A model generated the notes under the pieces. That model made no database searches and was not told where the DNA came from. It saw nothing but the letters and a program-made list of their open reading frames with translations. DNA of 64,000 nucleotides from Solibacillus sp. FSL H8-0523 (GTDB lineage: Bacteria; Bacillota; Bacilli; Bacillales_A; Planococcaceae). This document shows positions 7,740-16,807 of the stretch, piece after piece; within the stretch, counting starts at the first letter, position 1, and each line of letters begins with the position of its first letter. Location of the stretch: the NCBI RefSeq assembly GCF_038051985.1, contig NZ_CP150291.1, positions 1,426,001-1,490,000 on the forward strand, in the 5' to 3' direction. The translations under genes and the position numbers were made by a program.

Positions 7740-9029
7740 TTATTCGGTTACGACTTTGCCCTCTGTTTGCTTTAGCTCGGGGTGCGCCATTTCGAGAATT
7801 GACGGGCGCAGTAATAACAGTACGAGAGCCATTAAAATCAAGCCGCTTGCAAAAAGAATGTAGTAGGCAGGTATTAGATCAAATAATACACCGTACCCGA
7901 GTGTACCAATAGGCATCGCGCTCATTGACATCATTTCAATAATCCCAAATACACGTCCACGGTACTCTTCGGTAATTGTCGTTTGGAACATGACCCCAAG
8001 TGGTGTGTTTGTAATAACACCTAGCGTACCGAATAATACCATAATGACAAAATAATAAACGAAATTCCAAATCATTGGTAAAGGAAACAGGACGGGTAAT
8101 CCGATTAACATAACGACTGTAGCAGTGGCAAATGTCGAACGTTTTACAATGACTAATGGGAACTGGATTTGCTTTCGTGAAGCAAAATAAATCGATGTTA
8201 ACAGCATCCCAATCGCACCACCAGCTTCAATAAAGCCGATTTGTGTTGGATCAATTTCAAGTACTGTAACTAAAATATAACTGCCACCAACGCTTACCGA
8301 CATAAAGAATAAATTTAACCATAATGCTAACCAAAGAATCGCTTTTAATGTAGGCTGCGTATTGACGTAACGGAAACCTGCCTTAAAGCTCTCAAACATC
8401 GTTTCTTGTTTTTGAACATCGTTTGTTGGGCTTTCTTTTTTAAACAAATTGAAATTCATCGTGGCTTCTAATGTAAATGTAACAAGTGCCGCAAAAATAA
8501 ATACTGCTAAAAATACTTCCATTGATACAAAGCCAAACAGCATTCCTCCAACAATCGGCCCTCCAATGCCGGCTACTGAGCTAGATAGCTGATTGAAGCT
8601 CATCGCCTTTTGTAAACGCGCCTCATCGACTAAATTGGCAATGGAAGCAGAGAATGCAACACTTGAAAAGCTACTAAAAATACTGTTAAATACCGTTGCT
8701 GTATAAACTGCTGCGAGTGATAAACCAAATTCATGTGTGTAGAGTAGTAATGCAGAAACGGTTAGAATCACACCAGCCTGCCCACCAAGCACTAACTTTT
8801 TTCGTGAAATACGGTCACTTAATATGCCGACAATTGGTGAAATAATAATACGTGGTATAAAGCTTAAAATGACGTTTAATGCAAAGCTTAGTGACGAGCC
8901 TGTTTTCGATAAAATATATAAGCTCATTCCAAAACTATAAACGCCTGCCCCAAGTGAGCCAACCATTTTACTAATTAGAAATGTGTATAAATGATACGTT
9001 GCTTTTTTTAACTTTTGCTGTTCGTTCAT
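7740..9029 (-). CDS. MFS drug-exporter-type transporter
   Basis: About 429 residues with some 12 hydrophobic segments. The first half resembles macrolide-efflux/enterobactin-exporter-type MFS proteins (GVYSFGMSLYILSKTGSSLS, then GILSDRISRKKLVLGGQAG, the motif A loop). The start at 9029 is chosen because AAAGGGG lies 8 bases upstream; a TTG 6 bases earlier is also in frame. It is divergent from an XRE-TPR regulator, and the spacer carries three palindromes, so regulated efflux of a toxic compound is plausible. The substrate cannot be read from the sequence. Confidence 0.88.
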   Translation of the reverse strand: MNEQQKLKKATYHLYTFLISKMVGSLGAGVYSFGMSLYILSKTGSSLSFALNVILSFIPRIIISPIVGILSDRISRKKLVLGGQAGVILTVSALLLYTHEFGLSLAAVYTATVFNSIFSSFSSVAFSASIANLVDEARLQKAMSFNQLSSSVAGIGGPIVGGMLFGFVSMEVFLAVFIFAALVTFTLEATMNFNLFKKESPTNDVQKQETMFESFKAGFRYVNTQPTLKAILWLALWLNLFFMSVSVGGSYILVTVLEIDPTQIGFIEAGGAIGMLLTSIYFASRKQIQFPLVIVKRSTFATATVVMLIGLPVLFPLPMIWNFVYYFVIMVLFGTLGVITNTPLGVMFQTTITEEYRGRVFGIIEMMSMSAMPIGTLGYGVLFDLIPAYYILFASGLILMALVLLLLRPSILEMAHPELKQTEGKVVTE

Positions 9030-9045
9030 GTGCAAATCCCCTTTT

Positions 9046-9170
9046 GTTTAATTTAATTAAACTTATAATAACGGATAAATTTGGCTATTGCAATATAAAT
9101 GTTTAATTTAATTAAAAATATTCTAAAATTTATATCTTTAATGAATCTGATTTGTTTAATGAAATTAAAT
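9046..9170. promoter_or_regulatory. array of three 17-bp palindromic operator-like sites
   Basis: Site 1 (9046-9062) is a perfect odd palindrome, GTTTAATT-T-AATTAAAC. Site 2 (9101-9117) is identical except for its last base. Site 3 (9154-9170) keeps the same outline with a few changes in one arm. Starts are 55 and 53 bases apart, about five helical turns each, which puts the sites on the same DNA face. They fill the spacer between the MFS gene and the XRE-TPR gene. Confidence 0.65.
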
Positions 9171-9224
9171 TATTCCTTTTGTAGTAAGGATTTGTTACAC
9201 TGTTTTTAGTGAGGTGGCAACGTG

Positions 9225-10469
9225 ATGAATTTAGGTGAAAAAATTAAACGACTTCGTAAAGAGCGTAAAATGACGCTTGCCGAAGTGGCGGGTGACAAAT
9301 TATCAAAAGGGATGCTTAGTTTAATTGAAAACGGCAAGGCCCAGCCTTCAATGGAAAGCTTGCAGCATATTGCCAAGCAGCTAGGGATTGATGTGTCGGA
9401 GCTGATGCAAACAGGTGAAGTAAATGAAATTCGTGAATTATATAAGCAGGTTGAGGCATTGCGACTTGCAATTAATAATGAATACGTAAAAGAAAAGTAT
9501 ATGCAGCTTTATCAAAATCTCTTGGATTTGATTGATCCTTATGTGAAGGAAGGCAAATTAAAGGGACAAACATATGAAGAAGTGTCATTATATGAAACGT
9601 ATGTAGTGATGCGCAATCGCTTAAAAATAGACGAATCAACGGATGTATACTATGACATTATTCAGATGTATGAGAAGGTGCATGCCTATTCGAAAATTTT
9701 AAACGTATATAGCCGTTTAGCCATCTATGAATTCGAAAAGCGTGCATATGAAGCTGCGCTTGACGTGTTAATTGAGGCGGAGAAATATGTGGATAAATAT
9801 GATCATTTAATTGGCGTACTTGAAAAACTAGATTTGTATTACAATATTACAGTGATGTACGCGGCGATTAATGAAAATGAAAAGGCTGAAAATTATTTAG
9901 AAATGGCCTTAACGATTGCGAAAGAGAAAAAGGTTATTTATCGATTGAATGACTTCTATCGCTTTTTGTTTGTCAGTTATTGTGAAGAGGACAATGTTGA
10001 AAAGGCGAAGTATTATATAGATAAGATTCATGCAATGACAAGTATATTAGAGGATCCAATTGAATTATATGTGGAGCAGTTATTGACGTTATTTTATATT
10101 AATTCGATTGAAAAAGATTATGAAAAAACAATTGCCACTACATTTGATCAATCATTTTTGCCAGAGGAAGTTTATGCGGATGCCAATCATTTCTTCCATG
10201 GTGAATATGGGTATGCTTACTGGAAATTAGGTCGTTTTGAAGAAGCACTGGAGCAACTAAAACATATTCGTATGCCAGAGCAAAACCATCATCCAATCGA
10301 TTTAGTCCGTCTTTACCGTTCATATGCAATTCGTGCGTTATGTTATTTTGAACTTGGAGATATTGAAAATGCCAAGCGTGATATTTTATACGCGGTAGAT
10401 GGTGTGAAAGATTTAAAAGATTTATATGATAAGAAATTTATTCATGAAGCCTATAAAAAAATTATGTAG
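9225..10469 (+). CDS. XRE-family regulator with TPR-like C-terminal domain
   Basis: About 414 residues. An XRE helix-turn-helix occupies residues 5-60 (KIKRLRKERKMTLAEVAG then LSKGMLSLIENGKAQPSMES). The rest is an all-helical TPR-like array with many Tyr/Ala-Leu pairs (AALDVLIEAEKYVD, KAENYLEMALTIAKE, AYWKLGRFEEALEQL). This is the build of Rgg/PlcR/SinR-TPR type regulators that often respond to peptides or protein partners. The ATG at 9225 has GAGGTGG 7 bases upstream; the GTG at 9222 is less well spaced. It is divergent from the MFS gene and the likely reader of the palindrome array (inference). Confidence 0.9.
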   Translation: MNLGEKIKRLRKERKMTLAEVAGDKLSKGMLSLIENGKAQPSMESLQHIAKQLGIDVSELMQTGEVNEIRELYKQVEALRLAINNEYVKEKYMQLYQNLLDLIDPYVKEGKLKGQTYEEVSLYETYVVMRNRLKIDESTDVYYDIIQMYEKVHAYSKILNVYSRLAIYEFEKRAYEAALDVLIEAEKYVDKYDHLIGVLEKLDLYYNITVMYAAINENEKAENYLEMALTIAKEKKVIYRLNDFYRFLFVSYCEEDNVEKAKYYIDKIHAMTSILEDPIELYVEQLLTLFYINSIEKDYEKTIATTFDQSFLPEEVYADANHFFHGEYGYAYWKLGRFEEALEQLKHIRMPEQNHHPIDLVRLYRSYAIRALCYFELGDIENAKRDILYAVDGVKDLKDLYDKKFIHEAYKKIM

Positions 10470-10476
10470 TTACAAG

Positions 10477-10507
10477 CCATCACTCAATATTGGGGTGATG
10501 GTTTTTT
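10477..10507 (+). terminator. terminator after the XRE-TPR gene
   Basis: CCATCAC (10477-10483) pairs with GTGATGG (10495-10501), extended by two further pairs inside, and is followed by TTTTTT. Confidence 0.85.
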
Positions 10508-10508
10508 C

Positions 10509-10533
10509 ATTTTAACAGGTCGTTTTTTGGTGC
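10509..10533 (+). repeat. 25-bp direct repeat, copy 1
   Basis: The sequence beginning ATTTTAACAGGTCG recurs at 15020-15044 with one mismatch in 25 bases. Both copies lie just past a terminator T-run. The two copies bracket the nuclease gene. Confidence 0.7.
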
Positions 10534-10787
10534 TAAATTGTATGTGTACAAGGTGCTCAAATAAAACGAGCCAACAGAACCGTCCTATATCCAAAAACCT
10601 AGGCATATAGTAATCTACTAACCCCATAAAAAATAGTAGCAAATATGGATTTCTCTTATATTTTAAAAAATTCGCATAATTCTACAATATATTTAATATG
10701 TAGCTGTTAAAATTAATACGTTAACCAAAATTATGGTAGACATACTTTTGGATAGCCAAATTAAAGAAATCTAAAGGAGCTAAACGA
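10534..10787. other. AT-rich spacer upstream of the nuclease gene
   Basis: No gene is seen here. The part from about 10660 on is very AT-rich and should hold the promoter, but no clear -35/-10 pair stands out. TAAAGGAGC at 10773 is the ribosome binding site of the next gene. Confidence 0.5.
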
Positions 10788-13700
10788 ATGAAGAAAAATG
10801 GATTCACCTCTGTCTTTTCTAAGATTGCATTATCATTTTTACTTATCATTTCGATGATTTCACCTCACTTTGCTGTTGTACAGGCAGAAACGACAGGGGC
10901 TATTGGCGTTGACGAGGCACTCGCGCAGTTTGATGCCACCTTAGTAAAACCAAATGTGACAGTAGAGGGATATATAGTAGGGTTTGCCAAAAGTGAAACA
11001 TCGTATGTGGTGGTAGCGGAAAGTGATACAAATGTTGCGATTGCCGCGTCACCGGATGAAACCGATGTTACGAAAATGTTATATATACAGCTCCCGGCTT
11101 CACCTAGTTCGTACAGAGCGGACTTCGGATTAAAAACGAATCCGAGTAATTTAGGTAAAAAAGTGATCATATCGGGATCACTTGAAAAATATTTTGGCAA
11201 TCATGCTGGATTAAAATCGTTGTCTTCGATGGCCTTTGTTGGAAATGAACCAACGGACCCTACCGACCCAACTGGTAACGAGTCGACTATTGCTCAAGCT
11301 CGAGCAGCTGTAGGTACTGACCAAACCGTTCAAATTCAAGGAACGGTGACTACAAAACCTGGTAACTGGGGTGGAAAAGCCTTCTACGTGCAGGATGATT
11401 CGGCAGGGGTTTATGTTTTCTCGAGTTCTGCAGAAGCAGGAAATTTAACCGTTGGGGACATCGTAAAAATCACAGGGAAAACAACTTTATTTAATGGGGA
11501 AGTCCAGTTTAATTCACCAACAATTGAACGCATTGCAACTGGGACCGTACCTGCACCACAAACTGTGAATTTACCGATTGCTGATGACAGTACACAAGGT
11601 GAGTTAATTACGATTGAAAATGTGACGATTAAGGAGTTAAAAGCTTCGGGTACATTTGGCACGTTTGAATTTAAAGCAGTGGATGCAGCAAACAATGAAT
11701 TATTAGTGCGTCATGATAATCGTACGGGCTATCAATTGGCCAATTTTGAAGCAGACGGTTATAACAACAATGATGTTGTAACGATTACAGGAATTGCTGC
11801 TATCTTTAATGGCACGTATCAATTAAAAACGCTTGGCGCGGAAAGTTTTAGCTTAGTAGAAAACGATATTCCGACACAAGTGGCGAATGTGAAAGCTTCT
11901 CCAGTGGCGGGCGAAATTTTTGCAGGCACGAAGGTTACTTTAACAACAGAAACACCAAATGCAACAATTTATTACACGGTGGATGGTTCGGAACCAACTA
12001 CAGCAAGTGCAGTTTACGACGTGGCAACGGGAATTGTTGTAAATGAAGCGCTGACGATTAAAGCATTCGCTACGGCAACAGACTTAGATCAGAGTAATGT
12101 TGCTACATTCGCTTATACCGTGAAAACGGAAGCGACAGTTATTTCAATTGACGAAGCGCGTAACGCAATAATCGGGCAAGATGTCATTGTCTCAGGGATT
12201 GTTACAGCAAAATTAGAAACAGCAACTGCCCATATCCAAGATGAAACGGGTGCAGCGATTGCGATTTACCCGGCTGATAGTCTTTCTGCAACTGTTGGAG
12301 ATCGCGTGACGGTTCAAGGGAAAGTGGCTGAATATAGCGGGTTAAAGCAATTAACAAATATCTCACTTGTAGGTTCACCAGTTCCATCTACAATGCCAGC
12401 GCCACAAGTCATTACAAGTGCAGGAATTGCCGAAGAAAATGAGTCTAGATTTGTAACACTTCAAAATGTAGCCATTACAGGTTCAGGGCAAAACTTTACT
12501 GGAACAGACACGGCGGGTTCATTTGCGATTTACGATAAAACAAGAGATTCAGGCTTAGTTGCCGGAAAAACATATGGTGAAGTTACAGGGATTGTTGGGC
12601 AGTTTACAAATCATCAACTGTTGCCAATCCGCATTATTGAAGATACAACAAAGGTTCAAAACATCCAAGCATCTCACACAGGTGGCGTAACGGCTGGTAC
12701 GAAGGTAACGCTATATACCATTACAGCAGATGCGACAATTTACTACACAGTGGATGGCTCAACACCAACAGTATCAAGTACAAAGTATACAGATGGCATT
12801 ACCGTAAATAATCCAATGACAATTAAAGCAATTGCTGTAAAAGAAGGGTTAACAAACAGTGCGATTGCGACATTTGTCTATGAAATTATTGACACGGAAA
12901 ACGCCACAATTCGTGATATTCAGGGGGCAAGTCACACATCCCCATATATCGATTTAACGGTAAGTGATGTGGAAGGAATCGTAACGTTTGTGTTGGACTC
13001 TTCTAACTTTATTATGCAAGAAAAAGATAGTTCAACATTCGATGGCGTAAAATCAACGGCAATTAAAGTGAATAAATCCGCTCATGGAATCGTGCTAGGG
13101 GATGCCGTAAAAGTAACCGGCAATGTAACAGAAGCTGGAGGCAACACGCGATTAAAAGATACACAAATTTCAGCAACACTGATTACAAAAACAGGAACAG
13201 ACCAAATTCCAGAATTTCTAGTTATGGGCGAGGATTTATTCCCACCGAATAAAATTATCGACAATGATAGTTTTGCAATGTTTGATCCCGATGAGGACGG
13301 TATTGATTTTTGGGAGTCAATCGAGTACATGCGTGTTTCATTCCCAGAAGCACAGGTGATCGGACCAATCTATAACAATGATTCGCCGATTGTGGTACCA
13401 AGCACAACAAACAACCTATTTAACGTAAATGGCGGTCTAAATATCGCGGCCGATGATTACAACCCAGAAAAAATTATGCTTGAAGGGGTAGCGGGGAAGA
13501 ACTATGAGTCTGGTGATCGTTTTAATGAGGCGCTAATCGGATTCGTGGAGAACTTCACGGATGGCTATCGCTTGAATACGAACAAACTATTCCCGGATGT
13601 AACGAAGGCGAATATTCAGCAAGAGGTGACACATCTTGTACCGGTAGCAGACAAGTTAAATGTTGCGGCATACAATATCGAAAACTTCTCGAATAACACA

Positions 13701-14933
13701 GCCAATACATCGGATGAAAAAGTAGCGAAAATTGCAGGAACCTTTGTCTACAACATGAAATCACCGGACATTATTACATTAGTGGAAGTACAAGACAATG
13801 ATGGGGAAACCGATTCAGGTAATGCCGATGCCTCGGAAAGTTATATGCGTTTAATCAATGCGATCAAGGCTGCGGGCGGACCTGCTTATGACTGGATTGA
13901 CGTTATGCCAATTAATAATACGGTAGGCGGTGCACCAGGCGGAAATATTCGTGTCGGATACTTGTATAACCCAACACGCGTGTCGTTAGTGGAAGGAACA
14001 AAAGGAACAGGTGATCAAGCGAATGCATGGACTGCAGATGGAAACCTAACATTAAATCCAGGTTTTGTGGATCCTTCAAAATTTGTTGATACACGTAAAC
14101 CAATTGCGGCAGAATTTGAGTTCCAGCAAGAACGCATCATTGTTATCGGGGCTCACTTAAATTCGAAGGGTGGGGACGATTCGTTATGGGGACCAACCCA
14201 GCCGCCGGTTTTAGGTTCTGTAGCGGAACGTTTGCAACTGGCACAAGCAATGAATGACTTTATCGCTCAGGGGCTTGCAAAAAATCCTGACTTAAATATT
14301 GTCGTTGCAGGTGATATGAATGACTTTGAATTCACACCAGCATTGGCAACGTTAAAAGGTGGCGTTTTAACAAATATGGTTGACCGGGCACAAGAGGAAG
14401 ATCGTTTCACGTACTACTTCCAAGGAAATAACCAAGTGCTAGATCATATTTTAGTTTCAAATAATCTTGCGGATGTGACTGAGATTGATTTGATTCATAT
14501 GAATGCGAACTTTACCGAAGCGCAAGGTCGTGCATCTGACCATGACCCGGTATTAGTGCAAATTGATTTGAAAGCAGGGAAAGAGGAAGCTCAGCCAATC
14601 ATACCTGAAGATGTATATAGCTATAGTAATTACAAAACCGGTAAATTAATTATGAATCGCCCAAGCATTTCACTGACATTAGGTGAAAATACGACTATTA
14701 AAAATGGGATTGCGGTATTTAGTGAATACGCTGAATTCCACGGTGTCGGATTTGCCGATAAAACCGTAATTATTAGTCCGAAAAAAGGTAATGCGGTCAT
14801 TGATTTTAAAGGCACGCAAATGGGCGAAATTATTATTGAAGGTAAACATGTGAAAGAAATACGCAATTTACCTGTTGGCGTGAAAATCACTTACGTCAAG
14901 GGCGCGGTTAAGTCTGAAATAGAGTTTAAGTAA
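10788..14933 (+). CDS. large secreted nuclease with endonuclease/exonuclease/phosphatase domain
   Basis: 1381 residues. A signal peptide covers about residues 1-34 (hydrophobic core FLLIISMISPHFAVV, likely cleavage after VQAE). Next come OB-fold-like modules of the YhcR/DUF6359 kind at about 40-150, 165-360 and 450-625, e.g. DEARNAIIGQDVIVSGIVTA. Two beta-hairpin repeats with the pattern ATIYYTVDGS lie near 390 and 650. The catalytic EEP domain spans about 955-1265, with NVAAYNIENF, HLNSKGGDD, VVAGDMNDFEF and the terminal SDHDP metal/catalytic motif. The C-terminal 100 residues are beta-rich with no LPXTG or SLH anchor. It probably degrades extracellular DNA or RNA for nucleotides or phosphate. 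It stands alone between terminators and direct repeats. Confidence 0.9.
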   Translation: MKKNGFTSVFSKIALSFLLIISMISPHFAVVQAETTGAIGVDEALAQFDATLVKPNVTVEGYIVGFAKSETSYVVVAESDTNVAIAASPDETDVTKMLYIQLPASPSSYRADFGLKTNPSNLGKKVIISGSLEKYFGNHAGLKSLSSMAFVGNEPTDPTDPTGNESTIAQARAAVGTDQTVQIQGTVTTKPGNWGGKAFYVQDDSAGVYVFSSSAEAGNLTVGDIVKITGKTTLFNGEVQFNSPTIERIATGTVPAPQTVNLPIADDSTQGELITIENVTIKELKASGTFGTFEFKAVDAANNELLVRHDNRTGYQLANFEADGYNNNDVVTITGIAAIFNGTYQLKTLGAESFSLVENDIPTQVANVKASPVAGEIFAGTKVTLTTETPNATIYYTVDGSEPTTASAVYDVATGIVVNEALTIKAFATATDLDQSNVATFAYTVKTEATVISIDEARNAIIGQDVIVSGIVTAKLETATAHIQDETGAAIAIYPADSLSATVGDRVTVQGKVAEYSGLKQLTNISLVGSPVPSTMPAPQVITSAGIAEENESRFVTLQNVAITGSGQNFTGTDTAGSFAIYDKTRDSGLVAGKTYGEVTGIVGQFTNHQLLPIRIIEDTTKVQNIQASHTGGVTAGTKVTLYTITADATIYYTVDGSTPTVSSTKYTDGITVNNPMTIKAIAVKEGLTNSAIATFVYEIIDTENATIRDIQGASHTSPYIDLTVSDVEGIVTFVLDSSNFIMQEKDSSTFDGVKSTAIKVNKSAHGIVLGDAVKVTGNVTEAGGNTRLKDTQISATLITKTGTDQIPEFLVMGEDLFPPNKIIDNDSFAMFDPDEDGIDFWESIEYMRVSFPEAQVIGPIYNNDSPIVVPSTTNNLFNVNGGLNIAADDYNPEKIMLEGVAGKNYESGDRFNEALIGFVENFTDGYRLNTNKLFPDVTKANIQQEVTHLVPVADKLNVAAYNIENFSNNTANTSDEKVAKIAGTFVYNMKSPDIITLVEVQDNDGETDSGNADASESYMRLINAIKAAGGPAYDWIDVMPINNTVGGAPGGNIRVGYLYNPTRVSLVEGTKGTGDQANAWTADGNLTLNPGFVDPSKFVDTRKPIAAEFEFQQERIIVIGAHLNSKGGDDSLWGPTQPPVLGSVAERLQLAQAMNDFIAQGLAKNPDLNIVVAGDMNDFEFTPALATLKGGVLTNMVDRAQEEDRFTYYFQGNNQVLDHILVSNNLADVTEIDLIHMNANFTEAQGRASDHDPVLVQIDLKAGKEEAQPIIPEDVYSYSNYKTGKLIMNRPSISLTLGENTTIKNGIAVFSEYAEFHGVGFADKTVIISPKKGNAVIDFKGTQMGEIIIEGKHVKEIRNLPVGVKITYVKGAVKSEIEFK

Positions 14934-14946
14934 GACGGTGAAGAGA

Positions 14947-14983
14947 ACCATCATGTGAGAACAACTCATGTGATGGTTTTTTC
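14947..14983 (+). terminator. terminator after the nuclease gene
   Basis: A 13-bp stem (14947-14959 with 14965-14977, two G-U pairs) with loop AACAA is followed by a run of T. Confidence 0.88.
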
Positions 14984-15019
14984 TACGTCTAGGCTAAAGG
15001 ACGCTTTCGCACGTTTTTT

Positions 15020-15044
15020 ATTTTAACAGGTCGTTTTTCGGTGC
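15020..15044 (+). repeat. 25-bp direct repeat, copy 2
   Basis: Matches copy 1 at 10509-10533 in 24 of 25 bases. It lies only about 34 bases left of the IS200/IS605 left-end hairpin. Confidence 0.7.
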
Positions 15045-15077
15045 CAACATGCATTTTATCATTCTTCCGCCAGAAAA

Positions 15078-15127
15078 CCCCCACTTCAATGAATGCGCAG
15101 GGGAATCGCCCAATGAGTAAGTGGGGG
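15078..15127. repeat. left-end hairpin of the IS element
   Basis: A 9-bp perfect outer stem with an internal irregular part. The stem sequence mirrors that of the right-end hairpin (both begin with CCCCCAC), as expected for TnpA-recognised ends. Confidence 0.75.
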
Positions 15128-15224
15128 ATGAATGGCGGTTGGGATTAGCCAAAATGCTTGTCTGAATGCGAACGTATGTGCTATAATTAAGATATCTTAC
15201 TATTCTGTATAAAGGAGGTGTCTC

Positions 15225-16409
15225 ATGAAGCATAAAGCCTTTAAATTTCGTATTTTCCCAACGAAAGTGCAGGAAATTCTCATTAATAAAACGTTTGGCT
15301 GTGCGCGCTTTGTTTTCAATCAGCTGTTGGCCGAACAAAAACAACAGGACCACTACTGGCACGTCACCGAAGAACTTTTCCAAGCCGGCCAATTGCCTCA
15401 AAACACGTGGCAAGGAACGTTCTTTAAAAAGTACGACAATATCAAAAAACTACCTCATTTAAAGCAAGCCTATCCGTTCTTAAAAGAAGTCGACAGCATC
15501 GCCCTTCAAGCCGCTGTGGAGCACATGAGTGATGGCTATACACGCTATTACAAAAAACAAAACAAAGCCCCACGCTTTAAATCAAAACGCCATCCCGTCC
15601 AATCGTATACAACGAAATATGTGAATGATAATATTGTTATCCAAGGTCGGCACATTAAATTACCCAAGCTTGGGCTGGTCAAATTCGCGAAAAGTCGCGA
15701 GGTCAACGGGCGTATCTTACAGGTCACGATTCGACGAAATCCAAGTGGCAAGTATTTCATCGCCATTTTAGCGGAAGTACAGATGCACACGCTGCCTAAA
15801 ACCGGTTCAACGGTTGGGATTGACTTAGGCATCAAGCAGTTTGCGGTGCTGTCAGATGGCACGGTGTACGACAATCCCCGTTTTTTCCGGACACTCGAAG
15901 CGAAGCTAGCGAAAGAACAAAAAAAGTTAGCGGATCGTCGGCGTCTCGCTGTCGAACGCAATTGCCCTTTACACGAGGCGAAAAATTACCAAAAGCAAAA
16001 ACAAAAAGTGGCGCGCATCCACGAAAAAATCACGAATGCGCGCATGGATTACTTGCACAACATCACGACTCATCTCATCAAAAACCACGATGTCATTGGG
16101 TTGGAGGATTTGCGCGTAGCCAATCTGTTAAAAAATCACCACCTAGCCAAAGCGATTGCCGAAGTCAGTTGGGCAACGTTTCGAACACTACTCGAATACA
16201 AAGCGAATTGGTACGGCAAACAAGTCATTGTCGTGGGGAAAACCTTTGCGAGTAGCCAGCTGTGTTCCAACTGTGGCTATCAGCACAAAGAAGTGAAACA
16301 ACTGGCATTACGTGCGTGGACATGTCCAAATTGTCACGCACAGCACGACCGCGACTTGAACGCAAGTATCAATATTCAAAAGGAAGCAGCACGTCTAAGT
16401 GCTTCCTAA
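15225..16409 (+). CDS. tnpB: TnpB RNA-guided nuclease (OrfB)
   Basis: 394 residues, a full-length TnpB. It begins with [20 protein letters not shown]. The RuvC-like catalytic residues appear in [15 protein letters not shown] (Asp near residue 200), [10 protein letters not shown] (Glu near 293) and [11 protein letters not shown] (Asp near 377). A four-cysteine zinc finger (CSNCGY, then CPNCHAQ) lies between the last two. All catalytic positions look intact. AAGGAGGTG precedes the ATG. TnpB proteins use an RNA from the element's right end to cut the donor site and preserve the element (family knowledge). Confidence 0.95.
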   Translation: MKHKAFKFRIFPTKVQEILINKTFGCARFVFNQLLAEQKQQDHYWHVTEELFQAGQLPQNTWQGTFFKKYDNIKKLPHLKQAYPFLKEVDSIALQAAVEHMSDGYTRYYKKQNKAPRFKSKRHPVQSYTTKYVNDNIVIQGRHIKLPKLGLVKFAKSREVNGRILQVTIRRNPSGKYFIAILAEVQMHTLPKTGSTVGIDLGIKQFAVLSDGTVYDNPRFFRTLEAKLAKEQKKLADRRRLAVERNCPLHEAKNYQKQKQKVARIHEKITNARMDYLHNITTHLIKNHDVIGLEDLRVANLLKNHHLAKAIAEVSWATFRTLLEYKANWYGKQVIVVGKTFASSQLCSNCGYQHKEVKQLALRAWTCPNCHAQHDRDLNASINIQKEAARLSAS

Positions 16410-16513
16410 ACCGTTGGGACAACGGGGTTAGCCTACTAAAGTAACTGGCGGATACGCTGGTGGTCGTAGGAATCCCCCACCTCTAAGCGCATGCGTAGGT
16501 GGGGGTAGTTCAA
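16410..16513 (+). ncRNA. probable omega RNA scaffold at the right end of the IS
   Basis: TnpB guide RNAs overlap the 3' end of tnpB and run through the right end into flanking DNA. Here the region after the stop is conserved-looking and structured and ends in the CCCCCACCT/AGGTGGGGG hairpin. If the right end is at 16513, the guide would start with TTATCAAATAAATGG. The 5' end is not determined and probably lies inside tnpB. Confidence 0.6.
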
Positions 16514-16550
16514 TTATCAAATAAATGGCTTATATCAAGTTAAGGTCCTT

Positions 16551-16748
16551 TTGCATTACGGAACAACAGTCGCAACGGTCATACTTATATCAATTTGGCT
16601 TGATATTATTCCCCTTACGTGGTCACAACTTATAGAGTATGGTGTCACTGTATCGATTATTTTTGTAGTCGTTTGGTTTATTAACTACATGAATTTAAAA
16701 AAAGAAGCGGATGAATTAAACGCTTTACTTAAGCAACGTGGTGATTAA
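16551..16748 (+). CDS. small membrane protein, possibly cut by the IS insertion
   Basis: 65 residues from a TTG at 16551, with AAGG 5 bases upstream. The frame is open back to 16509, that is, to the very edge of the IS right end, so the original N-terminus may lie on the other side of the element or be lost. Two hydrophobic segments (VATVILISIWLDIIPLTW, VSIIFVVVWFINYM) are followed by a charged tail (KKEADELNALLKQRG). No family is recognised. Confidence 0.5.
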   Translation: MHYGTTVATVILISIWLDIIPLTWSQLIEYGVTVSIIFVVVWFINYMNLKKEADELNALLKQRGD

Positions 16749-16807
16749 CAGTTAAATTATGGTATAATTTAAAGAGACTGAAATTTTCAAATGTTTGGAG
16801 GGATTTA

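Larger units (their letters stand above)
15078..16513 (+). mobile_element. IS200/IS605-family element, tnpB only (IS1341 type)
   Basis: The element consists of a left-end imperfect hairpin (CCCCCACTT at 15078-15086 with AAGTGGGGG at 15119-15127), one tnpB gene, and a right-end hairpin (CCCCCACCT at 16474-16482 with AGGTGGGGG at 16497-16505). A TTCAA tetranucleotide-type end site lies at 16509-16513. No tnpA (Y1 transposase) is present, so movement would need TnpA in trans. The exact left boundary is not certain; it may lie up to about 20 bases left of the hairpin, near TTTATC at 15055-15060. Confidence 0.85.

Noticed and set aside
10509-15044. The direct repeats as attL/attR of an integrated element
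   Set aside because: No integrase, excisionase or other mobility gene lies between them; only the nuclease gene does.
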